Positions 17,038-25,804 of a DNA stretch of 64,000 nucleotides are shown here, piece by piece. Position 1 is the first letter of the stretch. Each line of letters opens with the position of its first letter. Below the pieces are notes generated by a model. It searched no databases and was not told the origin of the DNA. It worked only from the letters and a program-made list of their open reading frames with translations. Position numbers and translations under genes: made by a program. Origin of the DNA: Desulfosporosinus nitroreducens (GTDB lineage: Bacteria > Bacillota > Desulfitobacteriia > Desulfitobacteriales > Desulfitobacteriaceae); the NCBI RefSeq assembly GCF_023897015.1, contig NZ_JAMHFY010000005.1, positions 1 to 64,000 of the forward strand, in the 5' to 3' direction.

Positions 17038-17234
17038 AGCCTACTCCCCCTCATCAAGTTTTTAAGAAAACTTGGCTGGCGCCCGAAGACAATGTCTTCG
17101 CACGTGTTAGCTTTCTTGCAGCCACAGGCGCAGGCGGCAGCCTTAGTTGCACTGATGCGCTGGCCATGGATGGCCAAGTGTCCCTGTAGCCATAGATGGC
17201 GAGAAGGGACCTTCCAGAAAGTATACAACGAAAG
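17038..17234. repeat. Palindrome-rich gap between mtnP and ftsY, with stand-alone family 3 module
   Basis: The gap holds several inverted repeats: CGAAGACA/TCTTCG near 17085, TGGCCAT/ATGGCCA near 17161, and a 50-bp module at 17162-17211. Read on the minus strand, this module is 45/50 identical to 18454-18503 and folds as GTCCCT...AGGGAC around GCCAT/ATGGC. I see no gene here. Confidence 0.7.
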
Positions 17235-17245
17235 TTATACTTTCT
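17216..17245 (-). terminator. Inverted repeat overlapping the ftsY stop codon
   Basis: AGAAAGTATA and TATACTTTCT form a perfect 10-bp stem with a 10-nt loop that includes the ftsY stop. There is no long T run, so it may be a weak terminator or a 3'-end stabiliser. Confidence 0.45.
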
Positions 17246-18161
17246 GACTAGTACCAAAGAGTGCAGACGCAAAATCCTCAGGAACGAACGGACGCAGGTC
17301 TTCCATTCCTTCACCTATTCCAATCCATTTCACCGGAATATGGGTTTCCCCTTGAATTCCCAGGACAACCCCCCCTTTCGCTGTTCCATCCAACTTCGTC
17401 AAAACAATCCCTGTAACTCCCGCAACTTCCTGAAACAACTTTGCTTGTTGCAAAGCATTTTGTCCAGTCGTCGCATCAAGCACCAGCAAAACCTCATGTG
17501 GTGCCCCAGGGATTTCTCGATCCATCACCCGTTTAACCTTCCGCAATTCTTCCATTAGATTCACTTTATTATGGAGTCGACCAGCAGTATCCACAATCAC
17601 AACATCAACATTGCGCGACTTAGCAGCTTGCACCGCATCATAGGCAACCGCTGCCGGGTCAGCCCCTTCTCGTTGCTTGATCACCTCTACACCGGATCGC
17701 TCTCCCCAAACTTCCAGTTGGTCTATGGCAGCAGCCCGAAAAGTATCCCCTGCCGCCATTATAACCCTTTTTCCATCCCTTTTTAACCAATTGGCAAGCT
17801 TTCCAATCGTCGTAGTTTTACCAACCCCGTTGACCCCAACCACGAGAATAATAGTTGGACCCTGCTTGGCAAAAGTAAGACTTGATTCTTCCCCCAACAA
17901 CTCTGCAATCAATTCTTGAAGAACCGCTGTAAGCTCATTCGGATCTGAAAGTTTACGCTGTTTAACTTCCTTACGCAACCGTTCAACCAATTCGAAAGAA
18001 GTGTTCACACCTACATCTGACCGAATTAACACCTCTTCCAATTCTTCATATAACTCTTCATCAATTTTCTTCCGCCCCGTGAAAACTTCTTCTACTTTTT
18101 CAACAAAATTCTGTCGGGTTTTGGTAAGACCTTCTTTAAGCTTTGAAAAAAAACCTGCCAT
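17235..18161 (-). CDS. ftsY: Signal recognition particle receptor FtsY
   Basis: This SRP-receptor GTPase docks ribosome-nascent chain complexes at the membrane. The 308-residue protein is a compact NG form without the long acidic N-terminal domain of the E. coli protein. Motifs include G1 GVNGVGKTT at 109-117, [18 protein letters not shown] and [16 protein letters not shown] precedes the ATG. It follows smc across a 474-bp gap that carries a heptamer array and family 1 copy B. Confidence 0.96.
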   Translation of the reverse strand: MAGFFSKLKEGLTKTRQNFVEKVEEVFTGRKKIDEELYEELEEVLIRSDVGVNTSFELVERLRKEVKQRKLSDPNELTAVLQELIAELLGEESSLTFAKQGPTIILVVGVNGVGKTTTIGKLANWLKRDGKRVIMAAGDTFRAAAIDQLEVWGERSGVEVIKQREGADPAAVAYDAVQAAKSRNVDVVIVDTAGRLHNKVNLMEELRKVKRVMDREIPGAPHEVLLVLDATTGQNALQQAKLFQEVAGVTGIVLTKLDGTAKGGVVLGIQGETHIPVKWIGIGEGMEDLRPFVPEDFASALFGTSQKV

Positions 18162-18180
18162 GGTTTAACATCCTCCCTAA

Positions 18181-18229
18181 TCGTGGTTCGTGGTTCGTGG
18201 TTCGTGGTTCGTAGTTCGTGGATCGATAA
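18181..18229 (+). repeat. Heptanucleotide tandem array, seven units, 5' of ftsY
   Basis: Four identical TCGTGGT units are followed by TCGTAGT, TCGTGGA and TCGATAA. The array ends 20 bp from the ftsY start codon. It is the most regular array in the window. Confidence 0.9.
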
Positions 18230-18306
18230 ACATGCAACTGATTGCCCTTCGTCTTTTTCGATGCACGAGAACCGATCCCACTCAACAGTCCCCATCTCAT
18301 CCTGAG

Positions 18307-18605
18307 GAAGGCGCACATGAAATGTGCCTTCTCCCTAGCAACGTCCCTCTCGTCCCAAGTCCCAGGACGCAGTGTCACACAATCGCGACGTCTTTACATA
18401 AGCAGAATAGCAAACTTCCGTTCAAGCGACCCCAGATACGGGGCAGTGTACAGGGTCCCTTCTCGCCGTCCATGGCTACAAGGACACTAGTCCATCCATG
18501 GCCGTCGGATGTACACTGCCGTCAGTGAGCCAAGGACGGCTCATCTGACGGGAACCCCGCTCCCCAAAGCCAAGAGCTTGAACGGTTAGTTTGCTCTGCG
18601 TCGTA
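18307..18605. repeat. Structured intergenic repeat, family 1, copy B (between smc and ftsY)
   Basis: Copy B matches copy A at 11493-11795. The core 18395-18605 is closed by the same long-range arms. The GTCAG...CTGAC hairpin replaces copy A's GCCAG...CTGGC, a compensatory change. The GGCAGTGTAC/GTACACTGCC hairpin loop is 6 nt in copy A but here contains a 50-bp family 3 module (18454-18503). The second GCACAT hairpin of copy A is absent. No convincing coding frame is present. Confidence 0.82.
18454..18503 (+). repeat. Family 3 palindromic 50-bp module nested in family 1 copy B
   Basis: It is 45/50 identical to the reverse complement of 17162-17211. It lies exactly in the loop of a hairpin whose loop is only six bases in copy A, which looks like an insertion or modular exchange. 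Confidence 0.75.
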
Positions 18606-18635
18606 TGACCGAGGGCTGCGGCTTAGGCACGACAT

Positions 18636-21600
18636 CTAAGCAATCCCAACCGTCTCCTGCCGCCCATCCAGCTTAACAGAAAGCAACTTGGAAACCCCAG
18701 ATTCCTCCATGGTTATTCCATATAAAACATCGGCTGATTCCATCGTTCCTTTACGGTGAGACACCACAATAAACTGAGTCGAACCTGATAATCGGTGAAT
18801 ATATTGGGCAAATCGCTGAACATTTGCATCGTCCAGTGAAGCTTCAATCTCATCCAAGATACAAAAAGGACTTGGTTTAACTCTCAAGAGAGCAAACAAA
18901 ATGGCAATTGCAGTTAAGGCCCGTTCTCCTCCCGATAGAAGGGACAGGAGCTGTGGTCTTTTACCTGGAGGCTGAGCTATAATCTCAACGCCCGTTTCCA
19001 GGATAAGTTCTGGGTCGACTAATTGAAGCTCGGCGTGTCCGCCATCAAAAAGTTCTTTAAATACTTCTTGAAAAGCCTTATTCACAGCATTAAAACTTTC
19101 AATAAATCGTTCACTCATCGTCTTATCAAGTTCGGATATCAATTGACGCAAAGTCTGGTTAGCTTCCACCAAATCATTTTGCTGGGCTAACATAAATTCT
19201 CGTCGTTTAAGGATTTTAGGATATTCTTCAATAGCAGCTTGGTTGATAGGACCTAATTCCTCAATTTGCCGTTTGATATCTTGAACTCTTTTCCACAGAA
19301 CGGCCCTTTCTTCTTCGGTCTGATAAAGCATCCCCTCTTCCCAGGTCAGGGAGAATTCTTCAGCTAACCGATTTAACCCAGCATCACATTCCGTTTCCCA
19401 ACGAACAACACGTATTTCATGAGCATGTAGACGCTGTTCAAGTGTATGCGCCCCCTGGCGCAAGGTATTAATCTCCTGCTCGAATTCAACGACGCGGCCA
19501 GATAGCCCTTCTCGGGACTGTCTGGATTGCATCAGGTCATACTGCTGCCCTTCTTGGACTTTGGCATGGTCCACAAGCTGTTGGCTCAACGACTCTAATT
19601 CCTCTTCAACGTTCCGACGGGTCTGCTCAATACTAACCTTCTTCTGCCTCTTCTCTGTAAGATTTAATTCGCTTTCACGAATTCCTTTACGCTCTTGCAC
19701 CAGTTGGTCCATGCATTGAGTTAATTCTTGCTCCCACTTAGCAAGCTGGATCTTATCCTGGGTTAGTTTTTCTACGTAAATTTCGATCTCTTCAGCCACA
19801 GTTTTAGCTTCAGACTCTCTAAGATTAAACTCCTCACGCAAATGAACCGAGGTCTTTTCCGCGGCTTCCATACGTTCCGTTAAACTAGCTAAACGGATAA
19901 GCAGTTCGTTCTTTTGCTCTGCAGTTTCCCCATGCCGCAAACTTAAACCCAACAAATCTCCTGCCAACCTTCGAATCTGACTCAGCACGTTTTCGTGCAA
20001 CGCTCTAAGCTTAACCTGTAGGTCTCGCTCATTGCGCAGTTTCAAGCCTGTTATCTCAATATTTTCTTGAAGTTCTCTTTGTCGTTTATCATTTGCTAAG
20101 CATTCCTGTTCTTTTTGGGCTAAGTCTTTTTCCAATTGTACTAAGCCGACACGAAGAGTCTCGATTTCACGAGACCTTGCGAGTAGATTTCCACCTTTAC
20201 GCTGAATACTTCCACCACTAATAGAGCCACCCGGATAAACCTGGTCTCCCTCCAAAGTCACAATCCGCAACTTATATCCAGATGCTCTCGCAATCCGAGT
20301 TGCTGCCTCCATATCGGTAACAACCACAATACGGCCCAAAAGGAACTCCATCGCGGGTCGATATGACTTAGTATAAGTAACCAGGTCGACGGCAAGTCCG
20401 ATATATCCGCCGTCCTTCTCTACCGCTTGGTTCACAGACATTCGGTATCCTTGAATAACATCGAGAGGAAGGAAAGTTACTCGTCCTAATTGATGTGTCT
20501 TCAAATAAGCAATAGCTTTTTTTGCCGACTGTTCATCCTCGGCGATCACATTTTGCATCCCTGCTCCTAAGGCGGTTTCCACAGCGAGCTCATATTTTTC
20601 TTCCACCGTGATCAAATCAACAACCGTTCCACAGAGGCCCAGACAATCTTTAACTCCTTTTTTCTTGGCTAGCATTACCTCGCGAACCCCACGTTGATAG
20701 CCTTCTAAGGAATCTTCTAAAGATTGCAACGCATGCAAACGGGCTCTGGAGTGATCTGTGAGAGTTTTTTGTTTCTGGAATGCCAAGCCTTTTTCTTGAC
20801 GCAGGGCTTTCAGCTTATCTAACTCCAACTTTAGCCCCGACTCTTCTTTTTCAGTAACTTGAGCTTGTCCCACTAGCTGAAGCAGTTCTTTTTCCTGATT
20901 ACTGCCAGTTTCAACCAAGGACTTATGTTCTTTATCTTTTATCTCTTGCTCTTGTTCTATGTGAGAAACTTGCTGTTCAAGAGAGGCAAGAGTATGACGC
21001 GTACCTGTCAATTCATTCGACCAATTGGCTTGCTCTGTCAGTGCTTGGAAAAGGTCGGTTTTTAGCCGCTCAATATCCTTCGCTAATGTATTTTCTCTTA
21101 TCTCAGACAGTCTCTGTTCTTGGGCATTTACTTTCAGCTGAGATTCTTCAACAGTATGCTTTAAAACCGCTTGTTTTGCGACAAGAGTTTTGATCCGCTC
21201 CTGTAAATGGTTGATTCTCCCCTCATCCCCGAGGATCTCTTGGGTTAAACTTGCCGTTTGCTCGTCAAAATAATTAAAGCGTTCTTGACGAAGATTTTGG
21301 TCATGTTTCAAGGAATTTAAAGCCTGTTCGGCTTGGAAAACCCTTTCTTGTTTCTGCTGTATCTCATCATCTATTTGTTGCAGTTCATCCTTTAGCTTTA
21401 GATTCTGAGTTTCCTTAAGTCCTAAGCTAGCTTGAGTTTCCATGACACTGGCTTGCAAGATTTCTAAATCCTGCGCAGCTTTTGATAACTTTTGCTTAAC
21501 CTCAGAGATGTCAAGCACAACCGCCTGAATTTCTATGCGTTTTTGCTCATTCGAAAGAGCAAGGCTCTGTTCGGCCACTTGGGCTTGGGCAGCCAGAGGA

Positions 21601-22232
21601 GTCAGTTGCCCCTCAATTTCTTGTACAATATCGTCAATGCGTTGGAGATTCAGTGTCGTAGCATCCAGACGCTTTAAAGCTTCGCGCTTTCTGGAGCGAT
21701 ACTTAGTAATCCCCGCCGCCTCTTCGATTAGTGATCGGCGTTCTTCTGATTTCAGGGTTAAAATTTCCTCAACCCGCCCCTGCCCAATGATCGAAAATCC
21801 TTCTTTTCCAGCTCCCGTATCCATAAATAGTTCTTGAATGTCTTTTAGTCGGCAAGCCGCTTTATTGATGAGATATTGCCCATCCCCATCACGATAGACT
21901 CTTCGGGTAATCGTGACTTCCCGAAAGTCCAACGGAAATATTCCAGTCGTATTATCAAAAATCAGGGAAACTTCAGCCATTCCAACAGGACGACGCTGTG
22001 TACTTCCTGAAAAAATAATGTCCTCCATTTTGGACCCTCGCAAGCTTTTGGCGCTTTGTTCTCCCAAAACCCAACGAACCGCATCAGCGACATTACTTTT
22101 TCCGCTCCCATTTGGGCCTACAATGACGCTTAATCCCTGACCTAGCTCTAACTTAACAGAATCAGCGAACGACTTAAATCCCTGAATATGAATCCCCTTC
22201 AAGAAAATCGGGAAATCCTCAGGTTTAGTCAT
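18636..22232 (-). CDS. smc: Chromosome segregation protein SMC
   Basis: This is the SMC ATPase of the condensin complex that compacts and segregates the chromosome with ScpA/ScpB. The 1198-residue protein has Walker A GPNGSGKS at 39-46, a long coiled coil, a hinge (about 510-660, with ETALGAGMQNVIAED), a second coiled coil, then LSGGERALTA and the Walker B/D-loop LDEIEASLDDANV near the C-terminus. The ATG at 22230-22232 is chosen because GGGGGAG lies 8 nt upstream; an in-frame GTG three codons earlier abuts that site. It overlaps rnc by 8 bp. Confidence 0.97.
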   Translation of the reverse strand: MTKPEDFPIFLKGIHIQGFKSFADSVKLELGQGLSVIVGPNGSGKSNVADAVRWVLGEQSAKSLRGSKMEDIIFSGSTQRRPVGMAEVSLIFDNTTGIFPLDFREVTITRRVYRDGDGQYLINKAACRLKDIQELFMDTGAGKEGFSIIGQGRVEEILTLKSEERRSLIEEAAGITKYRSRKREALKRLDATTLNLQRIDDIVQEIEGQLTPLAAQAQVAEQSLALSNEQKRIEIQAVVLDISEVKQKLSKAAQDLEILQASVMETQASLGLKETQNLKLKDELQQIDDEIQQKQERVFQAEQALNSLKHDQNLRQERFNYFDEQTASLTQEILGDEGRINHLQERIKTLVAKQAVLKHTVEESQLKVNAQEQRLSEIRENTLAKDIERLKTDLFQALTEQANWSNELTGTRHTLASLEQQVSHIEQEQEIKDKEHKSLVETGSNQEKELLQLVGQAQVTEKEESGLKLELDKLKALRQEKGLAFQKQKTLTDHSRARLHALQSLEDSLEGYQRGVREVMLAKKKGVKDCLGLCGTVVDLITVEEKYELAVETALGAGMQNVIAEDEQSAKKAIAYLKTHQLGRVTFLPLDVIQGYRMSVNQAVEKDGGYIGLAVDLVTYTKSYRPAMEFLLGRIVVVTDMEAATRIARASGYKLRIVTLEGDQVYPGGSISGGSIQRKGGNLLARSREIETLRVGLVQLEKDLAQKEQECLANDKRQRELQENIEITGLKLRNERDLQVKLRALHENVLSQIRRLAGDLLGLSLRHGETAEQKNELLIRLASLTERMEAAEKTSVHLREEFNLRESEAKTVAEEIEIYVEKLTQDKIQLAKWEQELTQCMDQLVQERKGIRESELNLTEKRQKKVSIEQTRRNVEEELESLSQQLVDHAKVQEGQQYDLMQSRQSREGLSGRVVEFEQEINTLRQGAHTLEQRLHAHEIRVVRWETECDAGLNRLAEEFSLTWEEGMLYQTEEERAVLWKRVQDIKRQIEELGPINQAAIEEYPKILKRREFMLAQQNDLVEANQTLRQLISELDKTMSERFIESFNAVNKAFQEVFKELFDGGHAELQLVDPELILETGVEIIAQPPGKRPQLLSLLSGGERALTAIAILFALLRVKPSPFCILDEIEASLDDANVQRFAQYIHRLSGSTQFIVVSHRKGTMESADVLYGITMEESGVSKLLSVKLDGRQETVGIA

Positions 22233-23010
22233 CGTTCTCACTCCCCCAACGGTCTAGGACTTGCTTAGCAGCATGTTGCTCCGCTTCTTTTTTCGTCCTG
22301 CCCATTCCTTTCCCCTTCAGGTCCCCTTCGATAAAGACTCCAGCAGTAAAGCATTTATTGTGATCAGGACCTTCTTCCAAAAGGATCTGATAGCTTACCT
22401 CTTTTTCTTCCCGTTGTGCTTTTTCCTGTAACACCGTTTTGTAATCCCCGTAATTTCCTTTGGCCACTTCATCAATCGAAGGCTTAAGCAACTCTAAAAT
22501 TACTCTTCTGGCTTCTTGAAATCCATATTGCAGATAAATCGCTCCGATAACCGCTTCCCACGCATCTGCCAAAATTGAGGGCCTCTCACGACCGCCTGAG
22601 ACCAGCTCACCCTTACCTAATAACAATTCTTGACCTAACTCAATCTCATGGGCCTTACGAGCTAATGTTGTTTCATTGACAACAGCCGCGCGCATCTTCG
22701 TAAGTTCTCCTTCTGGTCGGTCTGGGTAACTTAAATAGAGATATTCTGCAACGACAAAATCTAAAATCGCATCTCCCAAAAACTCTAGGCGTTGATTATT
22801 TTCTTTGCCAAACTGTGGATTTTCAAACACATATGAGGGATGGGTTAACGCTGTTGTAAACAGCCGATTTGGCGGAATCCCCAATTCCAATCGTTTAGCC
22901 AGCTTAACTCCTGGTTCAAGTTTTAGAGAAGTCAGGGCGTACTTTTTTCGCCCTGACCTCCCTCCTGTTTTCTTGGAGTTCTCAGTAATGTTAGACTTTT
23001 TGTCGACCAT
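22225..23010 (-). CDS. rnc: Ribonuclease III
   Basis: This double-strand-specific endoribonuclease processes rRNA and mRNAs. The 261-residue protein has the signature NQRLEFLGDAILDFVVAEYLY (about residues 72-92) with catalytic acidic residues, and a C-terminal dsRNA-binding domain (DYKTVLQEKAQ ... GRTKKEAEQHAAKQVL). The N-terminus carries a basic extension of about 30 residues. Its ribosome-binding site AAGGAGA lies in the last codons of fabF, so it is coupled to it. Order fabF-rnc-smc is conserved in Firmicutes. Confidence 0.96.
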   Translation of the reverse strand: MVDKKSNITENSKKTGGRSGRKKYALTSLKLEPGVKLAKRLELGIPPNRLFTTALTHPSYVFENPQFGKENNQRLEFLGDAILDFVVAEYLYLSYPDRPEGELTKMRAAVVNETTLARKAHEIELGQELLLGKGELVSGGRERPSILADAWEAVIGAIYLQYGFQEARRVILELLKPSIDEVAKGNYGDYKTVLQEKAQREEKEVSYQILLEEGPDHNKCFTAGVFIEGDLKGKGMGRTKKEAEQHAAKQVLDRWGSENDD

Positions 23011-23013
23011 AGC

Positions 23014-24264
23014 TTAGATCTCCTTGTCTTTAGGCAATTTCTTCAAGACAATGGTGGCATTATGTCCGCCGAAACCTAACGAATTGGACATCGCTACATT
23101 TACTTCTTGCTTGCGAGAGGTATTTGGCACATAGTCCAGATCGCATTCTAAGTCTGGCTCTCCATAGTTGGTTGTGGGCGGAATGACTCCCCGTTCTATG
23201 GCCAGCGCGCAAATAACCGCCTCGATCGCTCCGGCAGCTCCCATTAAGTGACCAGTCATAGATTTGGTCGAACTGACAGCTAACTTTGGTGCGTAATCTC
23301 CAAAGAGACTTTTAATGGCAACGGTTTCTGTCACATCATTAGGCCCAGTGCCTGTTCCATGCGCATTGATATAATTAACCTCTTCAGTACTTGCCCCTGC
23401 ATCCTTTAAGGCAAGACGCATCGAACGAATAGCTCCTGCACCCCCAGGGACAGGAGTTGTAATATGGTAAGCATCCGAAGTGCTGCCATAGCCGGCTAAT
23501 TCGGCGTAGATGTGTGCACCGCGGGCCTTGGCATGTTCCAAGGACTCCAGCACCAATACCCCTGCACCTTCTCCCATGACAAAACCGCTCCGACGTTTGT
23601 CGAAAGGACGGCAGGCTTGCTCAAACAGTTCATTTTCGGTTGACATTGCCTTCATTGAGCAAAAACCGGCAAACGCCAGCTTAGTGATTGGGGCCTCTGT
23701 CCCTCCACAGAGTACGACATCAGCTTCTCCGCGTTGAATCAATCTTAGCGCTTCACCAATGGCATTAGTTGCTGAAGCACAGGCTGTAACAATCGTCATA
23801 CTTGAACCTTGCAAGCCAAACTCAATGGATATATGCCCTGCTGCCATGTTACTAATCAGCATCGGAACAAAAAATGGGCTAACCCGACTGCTCCCTTTAC
23901 TCATCAGCACCTCTTTTTGGTCCTCAAACGATGTCACACCGCCAATTCCACAACCCATAACAGTTCCAATTCGTTCTTTATCTTCGTTTTCTAAATCCAG
24001 CTTAGCATCTTGAACCGCCATCTTAGCTGCTGCTATGGCAAATTGGGCAAAGCGATCCATGTGGCGACTCTCTTTTTTGCTAACCCAATCCGTTGGTTCG
24101 AAGTCTTTGACCTCTGCAGCAACCTTCGTAGGCAAATCAGTCGTATCAAAACGTGTCAACTGCCCGATTCCAGATTTTCCTTCCATTAGACTATTCCAAA
24201 ATTCATCTAGGCCGTTTCCCAAGGGAGAGATTACACCCATCCCCGTAATAACTGCACGATGCAC
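23014..24264 (-). CDS. fabF: 3-oxoacyl-[acyl-carrier-protein] synthase II
   Basis: This condensing enzyme elongates acyl-ACP with malonyl-ACP. The 416-residue protein has the Cys-His-His triad: Cys162 in VTACASATNAIG, and histidines in INAHGTGTGPND and SMTGHLMGAAG. It begins at a GTG (24262-24264) with AGGAGG 7 nt upstream, giving MHRAVITGMGVISPLG. It follows fabK by 2 bp and precedes rnc. Confidence 0.96.
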   Translation of the reverse strand: MHRAVITGMGVISPLGNGLDEFWNSLMEGKSGIGQLTRFDTTDLPTKVAAEVKDFEPTDWVSKKESRHMDRFAQFAIAAAKMAVQDAKLDLENEDKERIGTVMGCGIGGVTSFEDQKEVLMSKGSSRVSPFFVPMLISNMAAGHISIEFGLQGSSMTIVTACASATNAIGEALRLIQRGEADVVLCGGTEAPITKLAFAGFCSMKAMSTENELFEQACRPFDKRRSGFVMGEGAGVLVLESLEHAKARGAHIYAELAGYGSTSDAYHITTPVPGGAGAIRSMRLALKDAGASTEEVNYINAHGTGTGPNDVTETVAIKSLFGDYAPKLAVSSTKSMTGHLMGAAGAIEAVICALAIERGVIPPTTNYGEPDLECDLDYVPNTSRKQEVNVAMSNSLGFGGHNATIVLKKLPKDKEI

Positions 24265-24266
24265 AC

Positions 24267-25220
24267 CTATTCCTCCTTAACGCTGAGTATTTCTTTTTTT
24301 ATATCTTCAAAAATCTCATGCACAGACAAGACCTCATTAATCTTATGAACTTTAGCCCCTGAAAAGATAAGGCCTTCCCGAACATTCCCCGTTTGCGCCT
24401 TAACTAAGCGACTCATAATACAGAAGTTTCCCTCACACTGTTTTAGGCAACCCATGCATTCCGTTGGCGTGACGTCTACTTTTTCATCGAGCAATTGGGT
24501 GAAGGGGCTCTTTATCCCTCGCGCCAACATTCCAACAGGACTATGAATAAAAATGACATCCTCTTCTTTAGCCTTTAACATTTCCGCTTTCCAAGCGAGA
24601 GCTGCACTGCTCTCTTCACTGAGTGCAAACCGAGTTCCCATTTGTACTCCATCTACGCCCAGCTTCAACATCTTAGCTACACCTTGTCCGTCGATAACTC
24701 CACCCGCGCCAATAACAGGAATGCTAACCGCAGCCACGACCTCCGGAAGAATATCGTAGATGGAACGATCCGTCCCTAAATGCCCTCCAGCCTCTGCCCC
24801 TTCTACAACTACGGCAGCCGCACCCAGCTTTTGGGATAATTTTGCAAGTTTTGCGGAGGACACAATTGGCACAACCGGAATATCTTTTTCCTTGCCCCAA
24901 GTAAACATGTCCCGTGAAAAACCTGCCCCCGATACCAAAAGATCAATTTTTTCTTCAAAGGCAGCATGGACTAATTGGGCAAATTCTCGGACAGCAAACA
25001 TAATGTTCACTCCGATAATCCCTTTGGTACGTTTCCTTGCTTCGCGAATTTCCGCTTTAAGCTCCTCTACAGACAGACCACTGCCTGCGATAATTCCGAT
25101 TCCGCCCTCTTCCGCTACCGCTGCAGCGAGAGGAGCCATAGATATTCTTACGGCCATTCCTCCTTGAATAACAGGAATCCTAGCCACTAAATTGCCAATA
25201 CGAAGGTCGGGTATTTTCAC
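24267..25220 (-). CDS. FabK-like flavoprotein (enoyl-ACP reductase or nitronate monooxygenase), cysteine-rich form
   Basis: This 317-residue protein is an FMN-binding TIM-barrel of the FabK/nitronate monooxygenase family. It has IPVIQGGMAVRIS at the N-terminus, EGAEAGGHLG, and the FMN-phosphate segment GADGVQMGTRF-like LGVDGVQMGTRF. Near residues 250-275 it has a CMGCLKQCEGNFC cluster of four cysteines that the second FabK-like protein at 27490 lacks; it could bind a metal or Fe-S cluster. It starts at GTG 25218-25220. It begins the fabK-fabF-rnc-smc string after the acpP terminator. Position in the fab cluster argues for lipid synthesis, but the paralogue next to fabH is the better enoyl reductase candidate. 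Confidence 0.8.
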   Translation of the reverse strand: MKIPDLRIGNLVARIPVIQGGMAVRISMAPLAAAVAEEGGIGIIAGSGLSVEELKAEIREARKRTKGIIGVNIMFAVREFAQLVHAAFEEKIDLLVSGAGFSRDMFTWGKEKDIPVVPIVSSAKLAKLSQKLGAAAVVVEGAEAGGHLGTDRSIYDILPEVVAAVSIPVIGAGGVIDGQGVAKMLKLGVDGVQMGTRFALSEESSAALAWKAEMLKAKEEDVIFIHSPVGMLARGIKSPFTQLLDEKVDVTPTECMGCLKQCEGNFCIMSRLVKAQTGNVREGLIFSGAKVHKINEVLSVHEIFEDIKKEILSVKEE

Positions 25221-25310
25221 AATCTTTCCCCCTGTTCAGAGTTCTGCCCCTTTTCAATTCTTACGAGTAACAAAGTTTGTACGCATCTATTTGAACACCC
25301 TTTATCTTTA

Positions 25311-25352
25311 TCGTGGTTCGATATTCGTGGTTTGTGGTTCGAATTTCAGATA
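25311..25352 (+). repeat. Heptanucleotide tandem array, about six units, 5' of the fabK-like gene
   Basis: Units TCGTGGT, TCGATAT, TCGTGGT, TTGTGGT, TCGAATT and TCAGATA keep the 7-nt register. The array lies 91 bp upstream of the fabK-like start. Confidence 0.8.
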
Positions 25353-25494
25353 TCACCCTACGAATATCAATAATAAAATCAACCCTCAAGCTACTTAGAT
25401 CAGATCACTTAAAACTTAACCTAATGGTTAGAAGTCTTATCTAAAGTCAGCTTTTTTGGCTTAATTTCTTGGATAAAGGAGAAATAAAAACTCT

Positions 25495-25524
25495 TAAAAG
25501 AAAGTCCCGCATTGAATACGGGAC
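25495..25524 (-). terminator. Rho-independent terminator after acpP
   Basis: GTCCCG and CGGGAC form a stem around a 9-nt loop; on the minus strand it is followed by TTTCTTTT. It starts 10 bp after the acpP stop. Confidence 0.8.
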
Positions 25525-25534
25525 CTTTTTGTGT

Positions 25535-25762
25535 TTATTTGTTTTCCGTGATGTAGTTCACTGCATCTCCGACCGTTCGGATTTTTTCGGCTTCCTCATC
25601 CGGAATATCCAAGTCGAATGCCTCTTCTAGAGCCATAATCAATTCTACAATGTCCAAAGAATCTGCATTTAGCTCTTCAAAGGAGGTCTCCGGGGTAATA
25701 GTGGCTTCATCTACCCCAAGTTGCTCGACGACGATGGCTTTCACTTTATCGAAAACTCCCAT
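25535..25762 (-). CDS. acpP: Acyl carrier protein
   Basis: This 75-residue acidic protein carries growing acyl chains on a phosphopantetheine arm attached to Ser35 in the ADSLD motif. The four-helix ACP pattern is complete. It is the last gene of the fapR-plsX-fabH-fabK-fabD-fabG-acpP unit and is followed by a terminator. Confidence 0.97.
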   Translation of the reverse strand: MGVFDKVKAIVVEQLGVDEATITPETSFEELNADSLDIVELIMALEEAFDLDIPDEEAEKIRTVGDAVNYITENK

Positions 25763-25804
25763 GCTGCTTCTTCACCTCCTCTCAAAAATTAATCATAAGA
25801 ACCT

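Larger units (their letters stand above)
25221..25534. other. Gap between fabK-like gene and acpP
   Basis: The 314 bp hold a heptamer array (25311-25352) and the acpP terminator. I see no gene and no strong promoter, although a promoter for fabK-fabF-rnc-smc is expected here. Confidence 0.5.

Noticed and set aside
17034-17228. 64-codon frame with a cysteine-rich stretch upstream of mtnP
   Set aside because: It has no good start signal, overlaps the real mtnP N-terminus and a palindromic module, and resembles no known protein.
18136-18528. Open frames between ftsY and smc
   Set aside because: They translate heptamer repeats and family 1 copy B; no conserved protein features.
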